DNA of 64,000 nt from Stentor roeselii (GCA_006503475.1 RSEH01000187.1:30246-94245); one strand, 5' to 3'. Positions 1 to 9,717 are shown, numbered from the stretch's first letter. The notes: generated by a model from the sequence alone, not told the origin. A program made the numbers and translations.

Positions 1-464
1 GAGACGACAAGATCCGAGAATACATCAACTTCACTCCAATTGATATAAAAGTGCATGATAAGGACAGACTGCAAATCAACTATCGACCCTTCTTCGATGA
101 TGAAAAAGCCACTCATCCGAAAACTGGAACTATTTGGATAATTTTTCTTTGTTTTTCCATTTCTTCTGCTTTTTCATTTATTTTCTTGAATTTGAGGAAA
201 AGGGATGAAGAACTTAATTATTTGCTTTATGAGAAGTTGCAGAGGGAATATCATGATAGTGAAATTGATCCTCAGAAACTTCATCCGGCTCTTCAAGCTG
301 TTACAAATGAACCAGAGTTCTTGGAATATAGGAAAAGAACCAAGATTCGGAGACTTGCAGGTGAATTTATGAATATGAAACAAGCGCCTGTTGTTTTTGA
401 CCGGTTCGACCTAAAAAAATTCGAAGAAACCGAAGCCCCTCGAGAATTTTTGAAAGATGAGTAG
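1..464 (+). CDS. C-terminal part of an unidentified single-span membrane protein (5' end outside window)
   Basis: The reading frame is open from the first bases (frame starting at base 3) and ends with TAG at 462-464, so the window cuts into the gene and its true start is not visible. The visible part is about 153 residues. A soluble stretch is followed by one hydrophobic helix (IWIIFLCFSISSAFSFIFL, near residue 50 of the fragment) and then a charged, Lys/Glu-rich tail of about 85 residues that is probably cytosolic. I recognise no family. The next gene starts only 8 nt after the stop. The frame is very likely real because it stays open on both sides of the helix and has codon use like its neighbours; function is unknown. 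Confidence 0.7.
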   Translation, partial: DDKIREYINFTPIDIKVHDKDRLQINYRPFFDDEKATHPKTGTIWIIFLCFSISSAFSFIFLNLRKRDEELNYLLYEKLQREYHDSEIDPQKLHPALQAVTNEPEFLEYRKRTKIRRLAGEFMNMKQAPVVFDRFDLKKFEETEAPREFLKDE

Positions 465-472
465 TTATAAAT

Positions 473-988
473 ATGGGAACTATTGAAATTAAAGAAAAAT
501 ACAAGACTCGCAGCATCCTAGCCATATTCAGGTGGTACGCAAAAACCCAAAAATTCGAGAATCACAAATGCGATGAGATCCTTTCAATGACACAAGACTT
601 ACATGAAGATTCAATCGACATGGAGCTATTTCAGTCTTCCTTCAAACTTCCATTCGAGTTACTCGAAAAAGAAGGCCGAGTTTCCATAGACGAGCTTCGA
701 ATCGCATTGTTGTTGATTTCAAAAGACGAGCAAGGCAGTCGCATCGATTTATTTAAACAACTAACTCCAGACCCTGAGAAACTTTTTAATTATTTTCGCT
801 TTAAGTACTACTTGATTTACTCAAGAATCCCTGAATATCTTATCAAAAAAAAACTTCTTGACCCTGAAGAAGCTAAAAAGTTTATCAATAGAAAAGCGTC
901 GAAGATCTTGACTGTGTCAAATGCGAAGTATGTGAAATATACGACTTCTTCTTGTAATGTCTTAAAACTCACTCTTCTTAGGACTTAA
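473..988 (+). CDS. Hypothetical protein with a weak EF-hand-like segment
   Basis: This gene predicts 171 residues, starting at ATG 473 and ending with TAA. Around residues 65-85 the segment LLEKEGRVSIDELRIALLL has the helix-loop-helix pattern of a degenerate EF-hand (an acidic/Gly loop followed by I-x-x-x-E-L), but it lacks a full set of calcium ligands. No signal peptide or membrane segment is visible. The start lies 8 nt behind the stop of the preceding gene. Either the 5' UTR lies inside the upstream coding region or translation begins at a later Met (MTQDL, about residue 39). A downstream gene on the same strand starts 33 nt after this stop. The assignment is structural only; I cannot name a function. 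Confidence 0.6.
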   Translation: MGTIEIKEKYKTRSILAIFRWYAKTQKFENHKCDEILSMTQDLHEDSIDMELFQSSFKLPFELLEKEGRVSIDELRIALLLISKDEQGSRIDLFKQLTPDPEKLFNYFRFKYYLIYSRIPEYLIKKKLLDPEEAKKFINRKASKILTVSNAKYVKYTTSSCNVLKLTLLRT

Positions 989-1021
989 TTTTAGTGTATT
1001 GTCTGTGATGTGTATGTAAAA

Positions 1022-1771
1022 ATGGGGTGTTGTGAAACCAGAGAGAAAGTATCTAGGGAAAATATTCATTTGGCCTTTACTGATGATACTCCTAGTCTTG
1101 TTTGTGACATTAAAAACTACTGTATACCTAATTTGAATGAGGTCAAGTGTGAGAGGACTTTGAAGATTTATGATTATGTGGAAAATAATGAATCTAGCTT
1201 GAACTGGGTCTCTGCTATTGATGAAGAAAACTTCACGGCTGATAAGTGTCATGGAAGTTGCTTTAAGGATAAGACTTTGGTTACTAAGTTGCATTTGAAG
1301 ATGGGAAGTTATGTGCCTCTCAACATGATCCTCGACCTATTTCTAATCCCAGACCAGCGTTTAAAATGGGACACCTGCTTGAAATCAATCGAGATCCTAG
1401 ACGGTTCAAAATACGACTTCACCGAGCACTTCAAGGTAAAAGTGTTATTTTTTTCAGGTGACGTTCTTGAAACGGTTAAGGTTTTCCACTCAAACGACGC
1501 AGTATACATCATAAGTTTCAGCGTGGAAAACGAAAAATTCCCAGAAACAAAAGACATGGCGCGAATGCACAAATTATTCGGTTGCGTGAAAATAACCGAA
1601 AAAGGCGACTCAACACATTTAACAGTGATGAACCAGCTAGACACTAAAAGTAAAATGGAAAGCATGATCTCATCAGTAGGAATCGTGCAACAGAAGATCT
1701 GGATTGAATCATTCCAGAAGCGAGTTCAACGAATGATGATGAATTCTCGACAGCACAAGTTTATTAATTAA
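1022..1771 (+). CDS. START-domain-like lipid-binding protein with N-terminal acylation motif
   Basis: The protein has about 249 residues. I chose the ATG at 1022 over the in-frame ATG at 1010 because it gives an N-terminus of MGCCETREK, a good N-myristoylation site (Gly2, Thr6) followed by cysteines suited to palmitoylation. The body looks like a START lipid-transfer fold: residues about 85-110 carry a VPLNMILDLFLIPDQRLKWD segment, followed by a beta-rich core and a long amphipathic C-terminal helix (about 205-240). START proteins bind sterols or phospholipids in a hydrophobic pocket; the ligand cannot be read from the sequence. Inference: a membrane-tethered lipid sensor or carrier. Its stop overlaps by 8 nt the stop of the convergent gene on the other strand. 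A possible GT...AG stretch at 1434-1455 was rejected as an intron. Confidence 0.7.
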   Translation: MGCCETREKVSRENIHLAFTDDTPSLVCDIKNYCIPNLNEVKCERTLKIYDYVENNESSLNWVSAIDEENFTADKCHGSCFKDKTLVTKLHLKMGSYVPLNMILDLFLIPDQRLKWDTCLKSIEILDGSKYDFTEHFKVKVLFFSGDVLETVKVFHSNDAVYIISFSVENEKFPETKDMARMHKLFGCVKITEKGDSTHLTVMNQLDTKSKMESMISSVGIVQQKIWIESFQKRVQRMMMNSRQHKFIN

Positions 1772-3110
1772 CATGATTTCCATATTTCTTCAAATCTTTC
1801 TTAAATGCTGTAACTTTGTTGTCGAGGTTGAAAAGCATGCGATTATTTCTTTCAATAAACTCGTAAATCTCATCTGAAGCCATTTCTCTTGCAGAGGCAG
1901 TCACAGGTCGAATACCTGCAGAAGTTTGAGGTCTTTTAACAGTATCCTTCTGTTTCTGTTCAAGTTCAAAAACCCTTGCCCTAAGTCTGCAATTTTCTTC
2001 AAAGACTTCACTTGCATATTCTCCGATACCTGCCTTGAGTTTGCTTTTCAATTCATTGATTTCATCAAGTAAAGCGTACATTCCAGAGACTTCTCTTTTA
2101 AGCCTTAAATTTTCATCTTTAAGAGCTTCAGGACTTTCAGCACTAAATTTTTCTTTTTCTTGTACAAGTTGATCTCGTTCAAGTCGGACTTCAGTGAGTT
2201 CTTCTCTGAGTTCTTCGAGTTCTTGATAGAGAAGGTCACGTTCGACTGAACTTTGGACTTCCGCGTTTGTTCTGAGTCTTCCGACCAAGTTTTTAGGAAT
2301 AAAAGTTTCTTTTTCCCCGAAGAGGTTGAAAGTTAACTGTAAGTCAACGTCAGTGACTTGAATGCCGTCAAGAGAGTCAAGTCGAAGCCAATGCAAGATC
2401 TTATGACGACTGTTTTGAGTCTGCAACACGCAAGGATTTCTTTCGAGTTCTAATGTTTTTAACTTTGGAAGTTCACGGAGAATGGATAAAGTCGCTTCTA
2501 GGTCGAAAAGCTTGTTGTTGTAAAGGGTTAACTCTGTGAGTTGCTTTAAAGATTTCAGAGGAAGGACGACTTTTATTTGGTTGTTTGATAGGAAAAGACG
2601 ACGAAGTTGGGAAAGTCTCTCGAATGGTGAAAGGTCTGAGATTTGGTTGTTGTTTAGATTCACTTCTTGAAGACCGAGAAGATTTGAAAGGCCTTCGATG
2701 TTCTCGATGTAGTTGTGTGAAAGGCAGAGGTATTCAAGGCTTATTAGTCGGTCCACGTCTGCTATTTCGCTGCTTGTAAAGGATTTTAAACCTTTGTCTC
2801 GAAGGATTAACTATTTTAGGATTACCTCTGTTGTTTCTTCTATCGATTCTTCTCCACAGGCTTCTAGGATTAGAAGGTTGCTTAGATCGGTAGGCAGGGG
2901 CTTTATTGGAGCATTTTTTTGAACTCTTTTAGAACCGAATAGACGATGCTTTAAATCGCTTGAGGCCTCTGGGGAATCTTCTACTTTTGGTGTGTTTTCT
3001 GGTAATGGTGCCTCGATACCGTGACGCCTGGAGAGATGAAGGTTTAAATCTTTTTCGGTTTGAAATCCTCTGCCACAGCTCTCAACACTACAAAAAAACC
3101 GGGCATTCAT
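1764..3110 (-). CDS. C2H2 zinc finger / leucine-rich repeat / coiled-coil protein (spliced)
   Basis: Two exons, 3110-2826 and 2810-1764, are joined by a 15-nt intron and give 443 residues. Residues 7-30 form one classical C2H2 finger (C7-x4-C12-x12-H25-x4-H30). From about residue 110 to 230 there are four to five SDS22-type leucine-rich repeats (such as LEYLCLSHNYIENIEGL), ending in an LRR cap with the usual ELERNPC motif. Residues about 280-390 are a Glu/Lys-rich coiled coil. SDS22-like LRR plus coiled coil is common in axonemal and basal-body proteins; a single zinc finger in front is unusual. The frame and LRR pattern continue across the splice, which makes the join secure. The ATG is 10 nt downstream of the stop of the gene ahead of it on the same strand. 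Role unknown, ciliary by inference. Confidence 0.85.
2811..2825 (-). other. 15-nt intron
   Basis: Read on the minus strand the intron is GTAATCCTAAAATAG, phase 0. Left in place it would end translation at its own TAG; removed, the zinc-finger exon continues directly into the LRR exon. Confidence 0.9.
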
Positions 3111-3120
3111 ATTATTAACA

Positions 3121-6100
3121 CTAGTCGTAATTCATATTTTCAAGAGCTCTCTGAATCTGTCTCGAGTACTCTACAATCCGATGAGGTAAAAGCAGCAGCA
3201 TGGACCTAGTCATCTTCTTTTTCCTTTCATGGTAGTTCAAAGTCCTTCGAAACACAAAAACCATGAACGAGACACTAAAAATATAATAAAAAATAAGAAC
3301 AAGTGTCTGAATAAAGTTATAATTGTTGACCATACCAGTGTAATAATCAATGATAATCTGTTGAATCTCATAACTAGTGACATTAACAAACAAATACTGA
3401 AGCTTTAACAATGGTTTCAACAGATCTTCAGTCAACTTTGCTCTTTGTGCAGGTGTCTCTGAAGAATGTGCAAAAAGCAAGCTACTAATAAACCAAGAGT
3501 CGAAAAGTGAAGTATGAACCGTATAATAATTCCCTTTAGAAACAACTGAACTATAATAAAAACAATCAGAAACATAATCAGGACAATCACTAGGAAAAAA
3601 ATCCTTCAAAAATTGCTGAGTCTGCATCGAGTACATCTTGTTATACGAGACTCCTAACGAAGAGTTTCCATTAACCAACATAGAAAAAAATATCTGAAGA
3701 TAAGCCGAGTCATTCTGAGCACTTAAAAAAGAACTCTCAACAGTAGGATACTTAAAAATAAGAGAATCACTCGGAAAGTTTTTCTTTGTTTCAGTTTCAT
3801 TTAAAAGAAAAGTCTGACAAATCAAACTCGAAGAAACCTGCGCCTGAAAAGCTGCAACCATTCCAGAATTCTTAATTATCATGGCAGCACTGTTTAAATT
3901 AACAGTCGGCATAATAACACCTACATAAGTCTGAAGTCCCCAAGATATCCCTGCACTGATAAAGCAAAAAATCATCAGACGTTTCGTGAAAGAGTTCTTA
4001 TAAAAAGCACGAAACTTCTTAAAACAAGTGACTTGATAATCAGGATTTTCTTGCACCCTTGTAAGACTCATCTTTCGGTTTTTTTCATTGTTGATTAAAA
4101 ACTCATCCCATAAGTCTTCAGCACTTTGGTATCGGTTTCGATTGTCAGGGTAATGCTTGTCTTTCCGCATTTCAAGATGAATTTTAGTGATTGACATCAA
4201 GTAATTCAAAATGGAAGATGGCAGGGTGTAAAAAACTCGGATTACCTTCATGTTCAGCTCTTCTGACTTTAAAATTAATGGCAAAGATAAAAACATTGCT
4301 GCACAGATCAGACCGATTTCAATTGAAGCAAAGGTGTAAGCCCATTTTTCTATTGCTTGACGAGAGTTTTCAGCACTTTTCACAAATTGCTCTGAAAGGT
4401 CGTCAAGTGAATAGCTGATTACCTGCTTTCCATTGAAAAAGGCCCAAAATGCGTAGCTGTTGTTTAGGATGTCGAAGGTTTCTAGACCTTTTTCACACAT
4501 TTTCAATGCGTAAGAAGATTGTTGGAATAAAGCGTTCACGGGGTTGAATTGGGTTAGTTCGAAAACTCCCGGTTCTTTTAGAGATATGCAAGAAAGGGAG
4601 TTGTCTTTTAGGTCTTGTATGTCGCTGTGAGTTTTTATGTAGTCGATTTTATCTAAGTTTACCTCGGATGCGTCTTTTAGCATCTGAACAACCTGTTCCG
4701 GCTCATCCGGAATAGGAAGACCCTGCCGGGCCATATCCAGTAAAGCGATATATGTGCAGATCAATGAGCTTTGCACCCTGATATCAGTAATATAATCCAG
4801 CTGGTGTATTTTGTCAATATAATTATTAAACGAAAGGACTGAAACCGCATAACTTCCTCCAAACGCCCCCATCATCAAAAACATAAAAATCCACATCAAA
4901 ATACTCAAATAATGCAATTCCGGCGATTTTTGAGTATTTTTCATTTCAACTTCTTTCCTAACCCTCGACATGAGTCGATTAATCCTTGTTGACTGGTCTT
5001 CTGACTCGTCATTCGAGTCGACCAAGGCATCAAGATGTCCAGCTTTTTTCAAATAAACTTCTAAAAACTTGATAAAAAGTCCAAAAAACCTCTGAGTCGG
5101 TTTTGAATAAGACCCAGGTTCAGTGATGATCAAAATATTATAAACATTATTGTCAACTGAAAACGAGTTAATCGAAATCCTAATCCGACTAAAAGTCCCA
5201 CTATTCGAAATAAGAAAAGTTTGAACAGGTAGCAACTCTAAAAGCATTCCAGTATTTTCCCCATAATTTCGATTCGCCCTTTCAAAAAGTCCTTTAAAGT
5301 TAGGTATAAAGTCTTTAATATTTTTCAATCCAATCATTTCATTATTAATTCCGAAAAATGCTGAAGCTTTCGCATTATACCCCAAGATAATATTTTCAGA
5401 CGATATAAAAATAATGCTATCAGTTTCATCTCTTGGAACAAGTACACAGTTAATAGGACGGTGCCAGTTTTCGTATTGTTTTCCTTGAGTGAGAATCGTT
5501 GTAGTCTTGGGGATGAAGCTATTGCTTCTTGAGTCGAGGTTCATTGAAGACTGAGTCGTTTTGCCTTGAAATCGATTACTTGTGTCTTCAGTCTCTGGAA
5601 TAAAGTTGCATGTGCAGCCAATGATCTGCTCGTCATTATCAATAAAATAAAGCTCGACAGGAGGAGGTCCAGGAATATCATCCCACTTTTCTTTGATTTC
5701 TGATAAGTAGCTGATAAAGCACTGTCCAAAATAATAAGGCATTAAAGAGTCAATGCGTTGATTCATTATTTTCGCTTTAGGCATGCGAATCCAAGACATC
5801 ATCTCTGCATTGACTTTGTCAATTCTTCCGAAATTCGACTTTTCAAGAGAAATGCTGATGCGAGGCTGCTGTTCGAATTTGTTGCTGACGATGATTCGAG
5901 TGTTTGCATGATTATCCATGTCTCGAAAACGGTTTTTTAAGTTTTTTACTTCGCCATCGACTCGATTGAAAACGTCTTCCATGAAATAAACGTACATTGG
6001 GACCATTTTCTTGTGAGTCCTGTCGATGGATAGCATGAACTTGTAGTTGTTGTAAGAAGTGTCGATGTTTTTTGTGATGTTTTTAGAGAGATTTATCAGA

Positions 6101-7542
6101 AGCTCATCATTTGTTGATGATTTTAAGGATAGGACTCTCCAGAACTCTAATTGGCAGGCTAAGGATTGGATTTCTGACTTGGATGAGGCTTCTAAGTAAC
6201 TTGTGAAGGTGACCAGGGTGATTGCGTCTTTTCCTACGTTTTGTCTGGTCTTGTAGATTATAAACTGCTCGTCTAAGGCAGGCGACCGTTGTTCAGCCTG
6301 TTCCAATTTAGGTATAGCTTCTTGTCGATCTCTATAAGTAAGATGAAACTGTGCAACAAATATCTTCAACAAGCTACTATCCGGGAATTTCCTTTCAGCC
6401 TGATAATAAAAATCTTCAGCTTCAGCCAAAACCTGTTCTTCAGTGATTTTATAAGTGCCAGCTCTTTCCAACATAGTAAACCTTGCATGAAGCTCTACTT
6501 GATACGGGTTCTGAACCGTATAAATATTTTTTTCAATAAGTTTTCTCTTCCGCCAGTCACAAGTATCCTTCGTAAGAATCCAGATACAGACACTTCCCAA
6601 GTAAAACAACATCGCAGGACCCGCATCATTCGGGTCATTCCCGACCATAGCAAGTAAAAGACAAACGCCTGACCAAGTATAAAGCGCGACACACTGCGCC
6701 TGGAATACTGAAGTTCGATAATCATAAAACGGTAAGTAAAAAATATAAAGATAAGTCATTAACACCCCTCCTCCTAAAATTGAACAAATTTGTATCAAGT
6801 GATAAGAACTTTGTTCCCACATTTTAAAGATAATCGTCTTGTACATCTTAACCAGCAAATAAATCAACTCAATTCGTGCATGAGGACGCGCTGAGGCATC
6901 ATCACTTTTATAGTCAAGTTCATAGAAACTTGCAGAAACTACTAGACTTACAAGGCACAGCAGGACTGAAAAAATGACTGAAAGAACTAAAAGAATTTTA
7001 CTCTCGTCTGAAGGACAACCTGATGCACTGCTGCTTCTGTTTAGTGAACAACTGCAGATTAGAATAAATATTGAAAGAACTGGCATGAAAAAAATCGTTG
7101 TTAGCAGAGAAGTCACTGATCTTAGCATTTTTAGAAGGAATACATTTTGGGCTTTTTTGTTTATGAACCGATAAGCTACGATCCCGATCACGATTAGGTT
7201 TAAAAAGACGATAAACACGGAAATTATGAAAATTATCAGGTTTTGAAGAGGGTTTACAGCGGAAATGTAAAATTCTAACTGGATGTTGTTGCAGAGGACG
7301 ACTAACCAGTTTGTGAATTTTGAATTCCATGGAAAACCTGAGTTTTGGTTGAAGGGAAAAGCTAGCATTTGTAAGAAGTCGATTAGTATTGCTAATAGGT
7401 TCATTGTGTAGGATAGTTCCATGTCGTTTGCCATCACGAATAACGTACCCATCATCGCGGTTTTCATCTTTGCCCAACTCTTGGAGAATGAGAATGAACT
7501 TTTTTGCTCGAATTCAAATGTATTATTTTCTGAGTCTTCCAT
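3121..7542 (-). CDS. TmcB-like multi-span membrane protein with PAS domain
   Basis: The predicted protein has 1473 residues. An N-terminal block of about eight to nine hydrophobic helices (residues ~45-345) is followed by a helical, TPR-like cytosolic region (~350-560). A PAS-type sensor domain lies near residues 700-810 (IIFISSENIILGYNAKASAF...), with a characteristic central FFGI segment. More single helices occur at about 875, 1065, 1187 and 1407. This order matches the tiny-macrocysts-protein-B (TmcB) family, a large expansion in ciliates and Dictyostelium whose members carry a PAS domain between membrane blocks. No cyclase, kinase or phosphodiesterase catalytic motif is visible. Inference: a membrane sensor with a PAS domain as ligand or redox module. 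The start is ATG 7542, with 234 nt to the divergent gene at 7777. The stop is 10 nt ahead of the next gene. A 15-nt intron lacking an in-frame stop would be invisible here. Confidence 0.75.
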   Translation of the reverse strand: MEDSENNTFEFEQKSSFSFSKSWAKMKTAMMGTLFVMANDMELSYTMNLLAILIDFLQMLAFPFNQNSGFPWNSKFTNWLVVLCNNIQLEFYISAVNPLQNLIIFIISVFIVFLNLIVIGIVAYRFINKKAQNVFLLKMLRSVTSLLTTIFFMPVLSIFILICSCSLNRSSSASGCPSDESKILLVLSVIFSVLLCLVSLVVSASFYELDYKSDDASARPHARIELIYLLVKMYKTIIFKMWEQSSYHLIQICSILGGGVLMTYLYIFYLPFYDYRTSVFQAQCVALYTWSGVCLLLAMVGNDPNDAGPAMLFYLGSVCIWILTKDTCDWRKRKLIEKNIYTVQNPYQVELHARFTMLERAGTYKITEEQVLAEAEDFYYQAERKFPDSSLLKIFVAQFHLTYRDRQEAIPKLEQAEQRSPALDEQFIIYKTRQNVGKDAITLVTFTSYLEASSKSEIQSLACQLEFWRVLSLKSSTNDELLINLSKNITKNIDTSYNNYKFMLSIDRTHKKMVPMYVYFMEDVFNRVDGEVKNLKNRFRDMDNHANTRIIVSNKFEQQPRISISLEKSNFGRIDKVNAEMMSWIRMPKAKIMNQRIDSLMPYYFGQCFISYLSEIKEKWDDIPGPPPVELYFIDNDEQIIGCTCNFIPETEDTSNRFQGKTTQSSMNLDSRSNSFIPKTTTILTQGKQYENWHRPINCVLVPRDETDSIIFISSENIILGYNAKASAFFGINNEMIGLKNIKDFIPNFKGLFERANRNYGENTGMLLELLPVQTFLISNSGTFSRIRISINSFSVDNNVYNILIITEPGSYSKPTQRFFGLFIKFLEVYLKKAGHLDALVDSNDESEDQSTRINRLMSRVRKEVEMKNTQKSPELHYLSILMWIFMFLMMGAFGGSYAVSVLSFNNYIDKIHQLDYITDIRVQSSLICTYIALLDMARQGLPIPDEPEQVVQMLKDASEVNLDKIDYIKTHSDIQDLKDNSLSCISLKEPGVFELTQFNPVNALFQQSSYALKMCEKGLETFDILNNSYAFWAFFNGKQVISYSLDDLSEQFVKSAENSRQAIEKWAYTFASIEIGLICAAMFLSLPLILKSEELNMKVIRVFYTLPSSILNYLMSITKIHLEMRKDKHYPDNRNRYQSAEDLWDEFLINNEKNRKMSLTRVQENPDYQVTCFKKFRAFYKNSFTKRLMIFCFISAGISWGLQTYVGVIMPTVNLNSAAMIIKNSGMVAAFQAQVSSSLICQTFLLNETETKKNFPSDSLIFKYPTVESSFLSAQNDSAYLQIFFSMLVNGNSSLGVSYNKMYSMQTQQFLKDFFPSDCPDYVSDCFYYSSVVSKGNYYTVHTSLFDSWFISSLLFAHSSETPAQRAKLTEDLLKPLLKLQYLFVNVTSYEIQQIIIDYYTGMVNNYNFIQTLVLIFYYIFSVSFMVFVFRRTLNYHERKKKMTRSMLLLLPHRIVEYSRQIQRALENMNYD

Positions 7543-7776
7543 AATTATTAAGGTTGGTGCTGGTCTGCCTTGTCTGTTGTGGAAAAAAAAATAATTATAA
7601 TCCCTTCTAAACTAAATCTAAAAAATCCCATAAATCAATCAAATCCCCAAAAACAACTGAAATTGAAAATCTATAACTCAATCCTTAATCCCAAAAAAAA
7701 ACTCAATATTCTAAAATCTTTCCAAAAAAAAACCCATAAAAAAAAACCATGTGAAAATCCTCAGATAATCATTTAA

Positions 7777-8349
7777 ATGCTTGAAGCCTCTCCATTGCAT
7801 TCCACCAAAAAAGTGAATTCATCAATAATCTCCACTTCAAGACAATCTTCCAATTACCTTCCAGAATCAAATTTAGTTTCCTTCGCAGCCTATAACCCAA
7901 ACACGACTTACGGAATGTCCTACAGTCCCGACTACGGAAAATCAGCTCGAATCAAGTCAATCGGAAAGCAAGTCCTTGCCTCTCCTTGCATAAAGTTCCA
8001 AGGCGTGAAACTAAACTCATCAGCGAAGCCTTTTTTAAAAGTCGCAGACGAGATCTCATCAAGTCTTTCAAACTACGGGCGAAAGCTTTCACCTCTTCGA
8101 TTAACGAACAAGCTTCAATTAGAAGCTGACCTTTTTTCAAGAGTAGTTCATAAAAGGCAAGCTTCAGTGAAAGTTTCATCAGAAAATATTAACTGGTTGA
8201 TGAACAATGAAAAGAAGAATAACATTGAGCAGATAATGAAAGGTGAATTTATTCCTACTATGAACCAGCTTTATTTGTATGGAGCGAGGGAAGAGAAGAG
8301 TTTGTTTGAAAAGAGAGGACTTGGAAGCTCTTTAAGTACAAAGTATTAA
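7777..8349 (+). CDS. Hypothetical protein, Ser-rich N-terminus
   Basis: This gene predicts 190 residues starting at ATG 7777 in the context TTTAAATG, after an A-rich leader. The first 60 residues are rich in Ser, Asn and Tyr and look disordered. The rest is basic and mildly helical (for example SSLSNYGRKLSPLRLTNKLQ). There is no signal peptide, membrane helix or recognised domain. The gene ends with TAA at 8347-8349, three nucleotides before the stop of the convergent coiled-coil gene, so their 3' UTRs must overlap. I do not recognise a family. Confidence 0.65.
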   Translation: MLEASPLHSTKKVNSSIISTSRQSSNYLPESNLVSFAAYNPNTTYGMSYSPDYGKSARIKSIGKQVLASPCIKFQGVKLNSSAKPFLKVADEISSSLSNYGRKLSPLRLTNKLQLEADLFSRVVHKRQASVKVSSENINWLMNNEKKNNIEQIMKGEFIPTMNQLYLYGAREEKSLFEKRGLGSSLSTKY

Positions 8350-8352
8350 TAA

Positions 8353-9699
8353 TTAAACATGTCGGGATGTGTTTGGCTTTGATAGTGGTGAAGAAGATTT
8401 TTGCTTTGAAGGTAGTAATTTTGAGAAGTGCTTTTGAGAGGATTTTAAACGTTTTTGCTCGAAGGTCTTGCTGATTATTGAATCTGGAAGACGGTCTAGA
8501 TCTGAAATTGTTATTGAACGACGGTGTTGTGTGGGGAGAGAGGATTTTATCTTCTTTTTTAGAAGGTAGGATTGGATGTCTTGGCTACAGCTTGTGCTGA
8601 TGAATGACTCTAAGGTTTTTAAGGTGTTTACACCGCATTTTACGTGGACTAGGTCTTTTTTTAGTAATACATTCACCTTCTTTGACCCCAGAAAATAAAT
8701 GAACTCGTCGGAAAGCTTTAAAAAACCTTCAAGGTTTAGTTGTTTTAGAGAGGCTTGGATCTTTTGGTCGAGGATTTCAAGAGTTTTAAAACGAAATGGG
8801 TCAGGAGATGGTGTTTTACATGTTTGGAAAAGCTCTGAAGTTCTCATTTCTTTTACAGAAGGGAAAAAATGCAGCGATATTTGTTTAGATATAGAAAAAG
8901 TTCTATTTTTTTTTACAAGTTTCATGATTTCTTCATCTTTTTCCTCAAGTAGCTTTAAAATCGAGTCTTCTCTTAACTTAACCTCTTCATAAAGCCTTTC
9001 ATATCTTCCAATTTTCTCAAACAAGTCACTTTTCTCAAATCTCATCTCCTCCAATTTTTCCTTCAAAATTTCATTCTCCCTTAAAAAGTCTCCAGAAACC
9101 TTCGCACATCTAGCCTGACTATTTCTAATTTTTTCAATTTCCTCCAAAAGACTTCTACATTTATCATTTCCTTCCTTTTCAACAACATCGATTTTTTCCT
9201 CAAAAGTTTTTCTTTGACTAATAATTTCATTTTCCAGGTCTAAAACTTTCATCATCAACTCAAAATTTTTAGTCTTAAGTTGAGAAAAGTCTTCAAATTG
9301 AGAGTTTTGAAGAAAGTCTTCATTAGCTTCAGAACTTTCAGTCAATTCGATGACTGGCGTTAAGATGGTTGGGTTTATATCTAATAATATTCGAGGAAGA
9401 CCAACTTCTTCTGGGACTGAGTTGATTTCGTCTTCTTCTGTCAGAGATAAAGGAAACCAGTGAAGACCTGGCCTTTCTATTATTTCTAAATTGAAAGAAA
9501 CACTTGAGATTGGAAGGCAACTCGGAAGGTCGATTAGGACTATCTTTAAATTTGATGTCGTTAGTTTTAATGACTGGGGATAAGCCGAGGTTGTGAAGAT
9601 TCTGTCAATTATTTCGTTGTTTGAGTAGATCAGACATTGTGTTTTAGATAATTCTCCTAGACCTTCGATTTTTAGGATTGTTAGGCTGAAGTCGTTCAT
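8353..9699 (-). CDS. Coiled-coil protein with beta-rich N-terminal (possibly C2-like) domain
   Basis: The protein has 448 residues. The N-terminal ~120 residues alternate hydrophobic and polar positions and could be a C2-like beta sandwich (begins MNDFSLTILKIEGLGELSKT); this is a guess. Residues about 135-270 form a long Glu/Lys coiled coil. The C-terminal third is basic, with Ser/Lys-rich low complexity in the last 50 residues (KSSQKHFSKLLPSKQKSSS). C2-like plus coiled coil would fit a ciliary or cortical scaffold; no enzymatic motif is present. The start faces a degenerate repeat array at 9718-10135, and the stop is 3 nt from the convergent neighbour. Confidence 0.65.
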   Translation of the reverse strand: MNDFSLTILKIEGLGELSKTQCLIYSNNEIIDRIFTTSAYPQSLKLTTSNLKIVLIDLPSCLPISSVSFNLEIIERPGLHWFPLSLTEEDEINSVPEEVGLPRILLDINPTILTPVIELTESSEANEDFLQNSQFEDFSQLKTKNFELMMKVLDLENEIISQRKTFEEKIDVVEKEGNDKCRSLLEEIEKIRNSQARCAKVSGDFLRENEILKEKLEEMRFEKSDLFEKIGRYERLYEEVKLREDSILKLLEEKDEEIMKLVKKNRTFSISKQISLHFFPSVKEMRTSELFQTCKTPSPDPFRFKTLEILDQKIQASLKQLNLEGFLKLSDEFIYFLGSKKVNVLLKKDLVHVKCGVNTLKTLESFISTSCSQDIQSYLLKKKIKSSLPTQHRRSITISDLDRLPDSIISKTFEQKRLKSSQKHFSKLLPSKQKSSSPLSKPNTSRHV

Positions 9700-9717
9700 A
9701 ATAATGATTTTAATTTA

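Noticed and set aside
473-988. Joining the first two genes by an intron across the 8-nt spacer
   Set aside because: No GT...AG pair of 15 or 16 nt spans the stop and the next ATG in a compatible frame.
1434-1455. Possible intron GTAAAAGTG...TTTTTTTCAG inside the START gene
   Set aside because: It is 22 nt, unlike the 15-nt introns here, and removing it would break an open frame that fits the family.
7570-7776. 68-codon plus-strand frame ending just before the gene at 7777
   Set aside because: It has no ATG at its start, is made of A-rich low-complexity codons (Lys/Asn/Ile), and most simply is the leader of the next gene.
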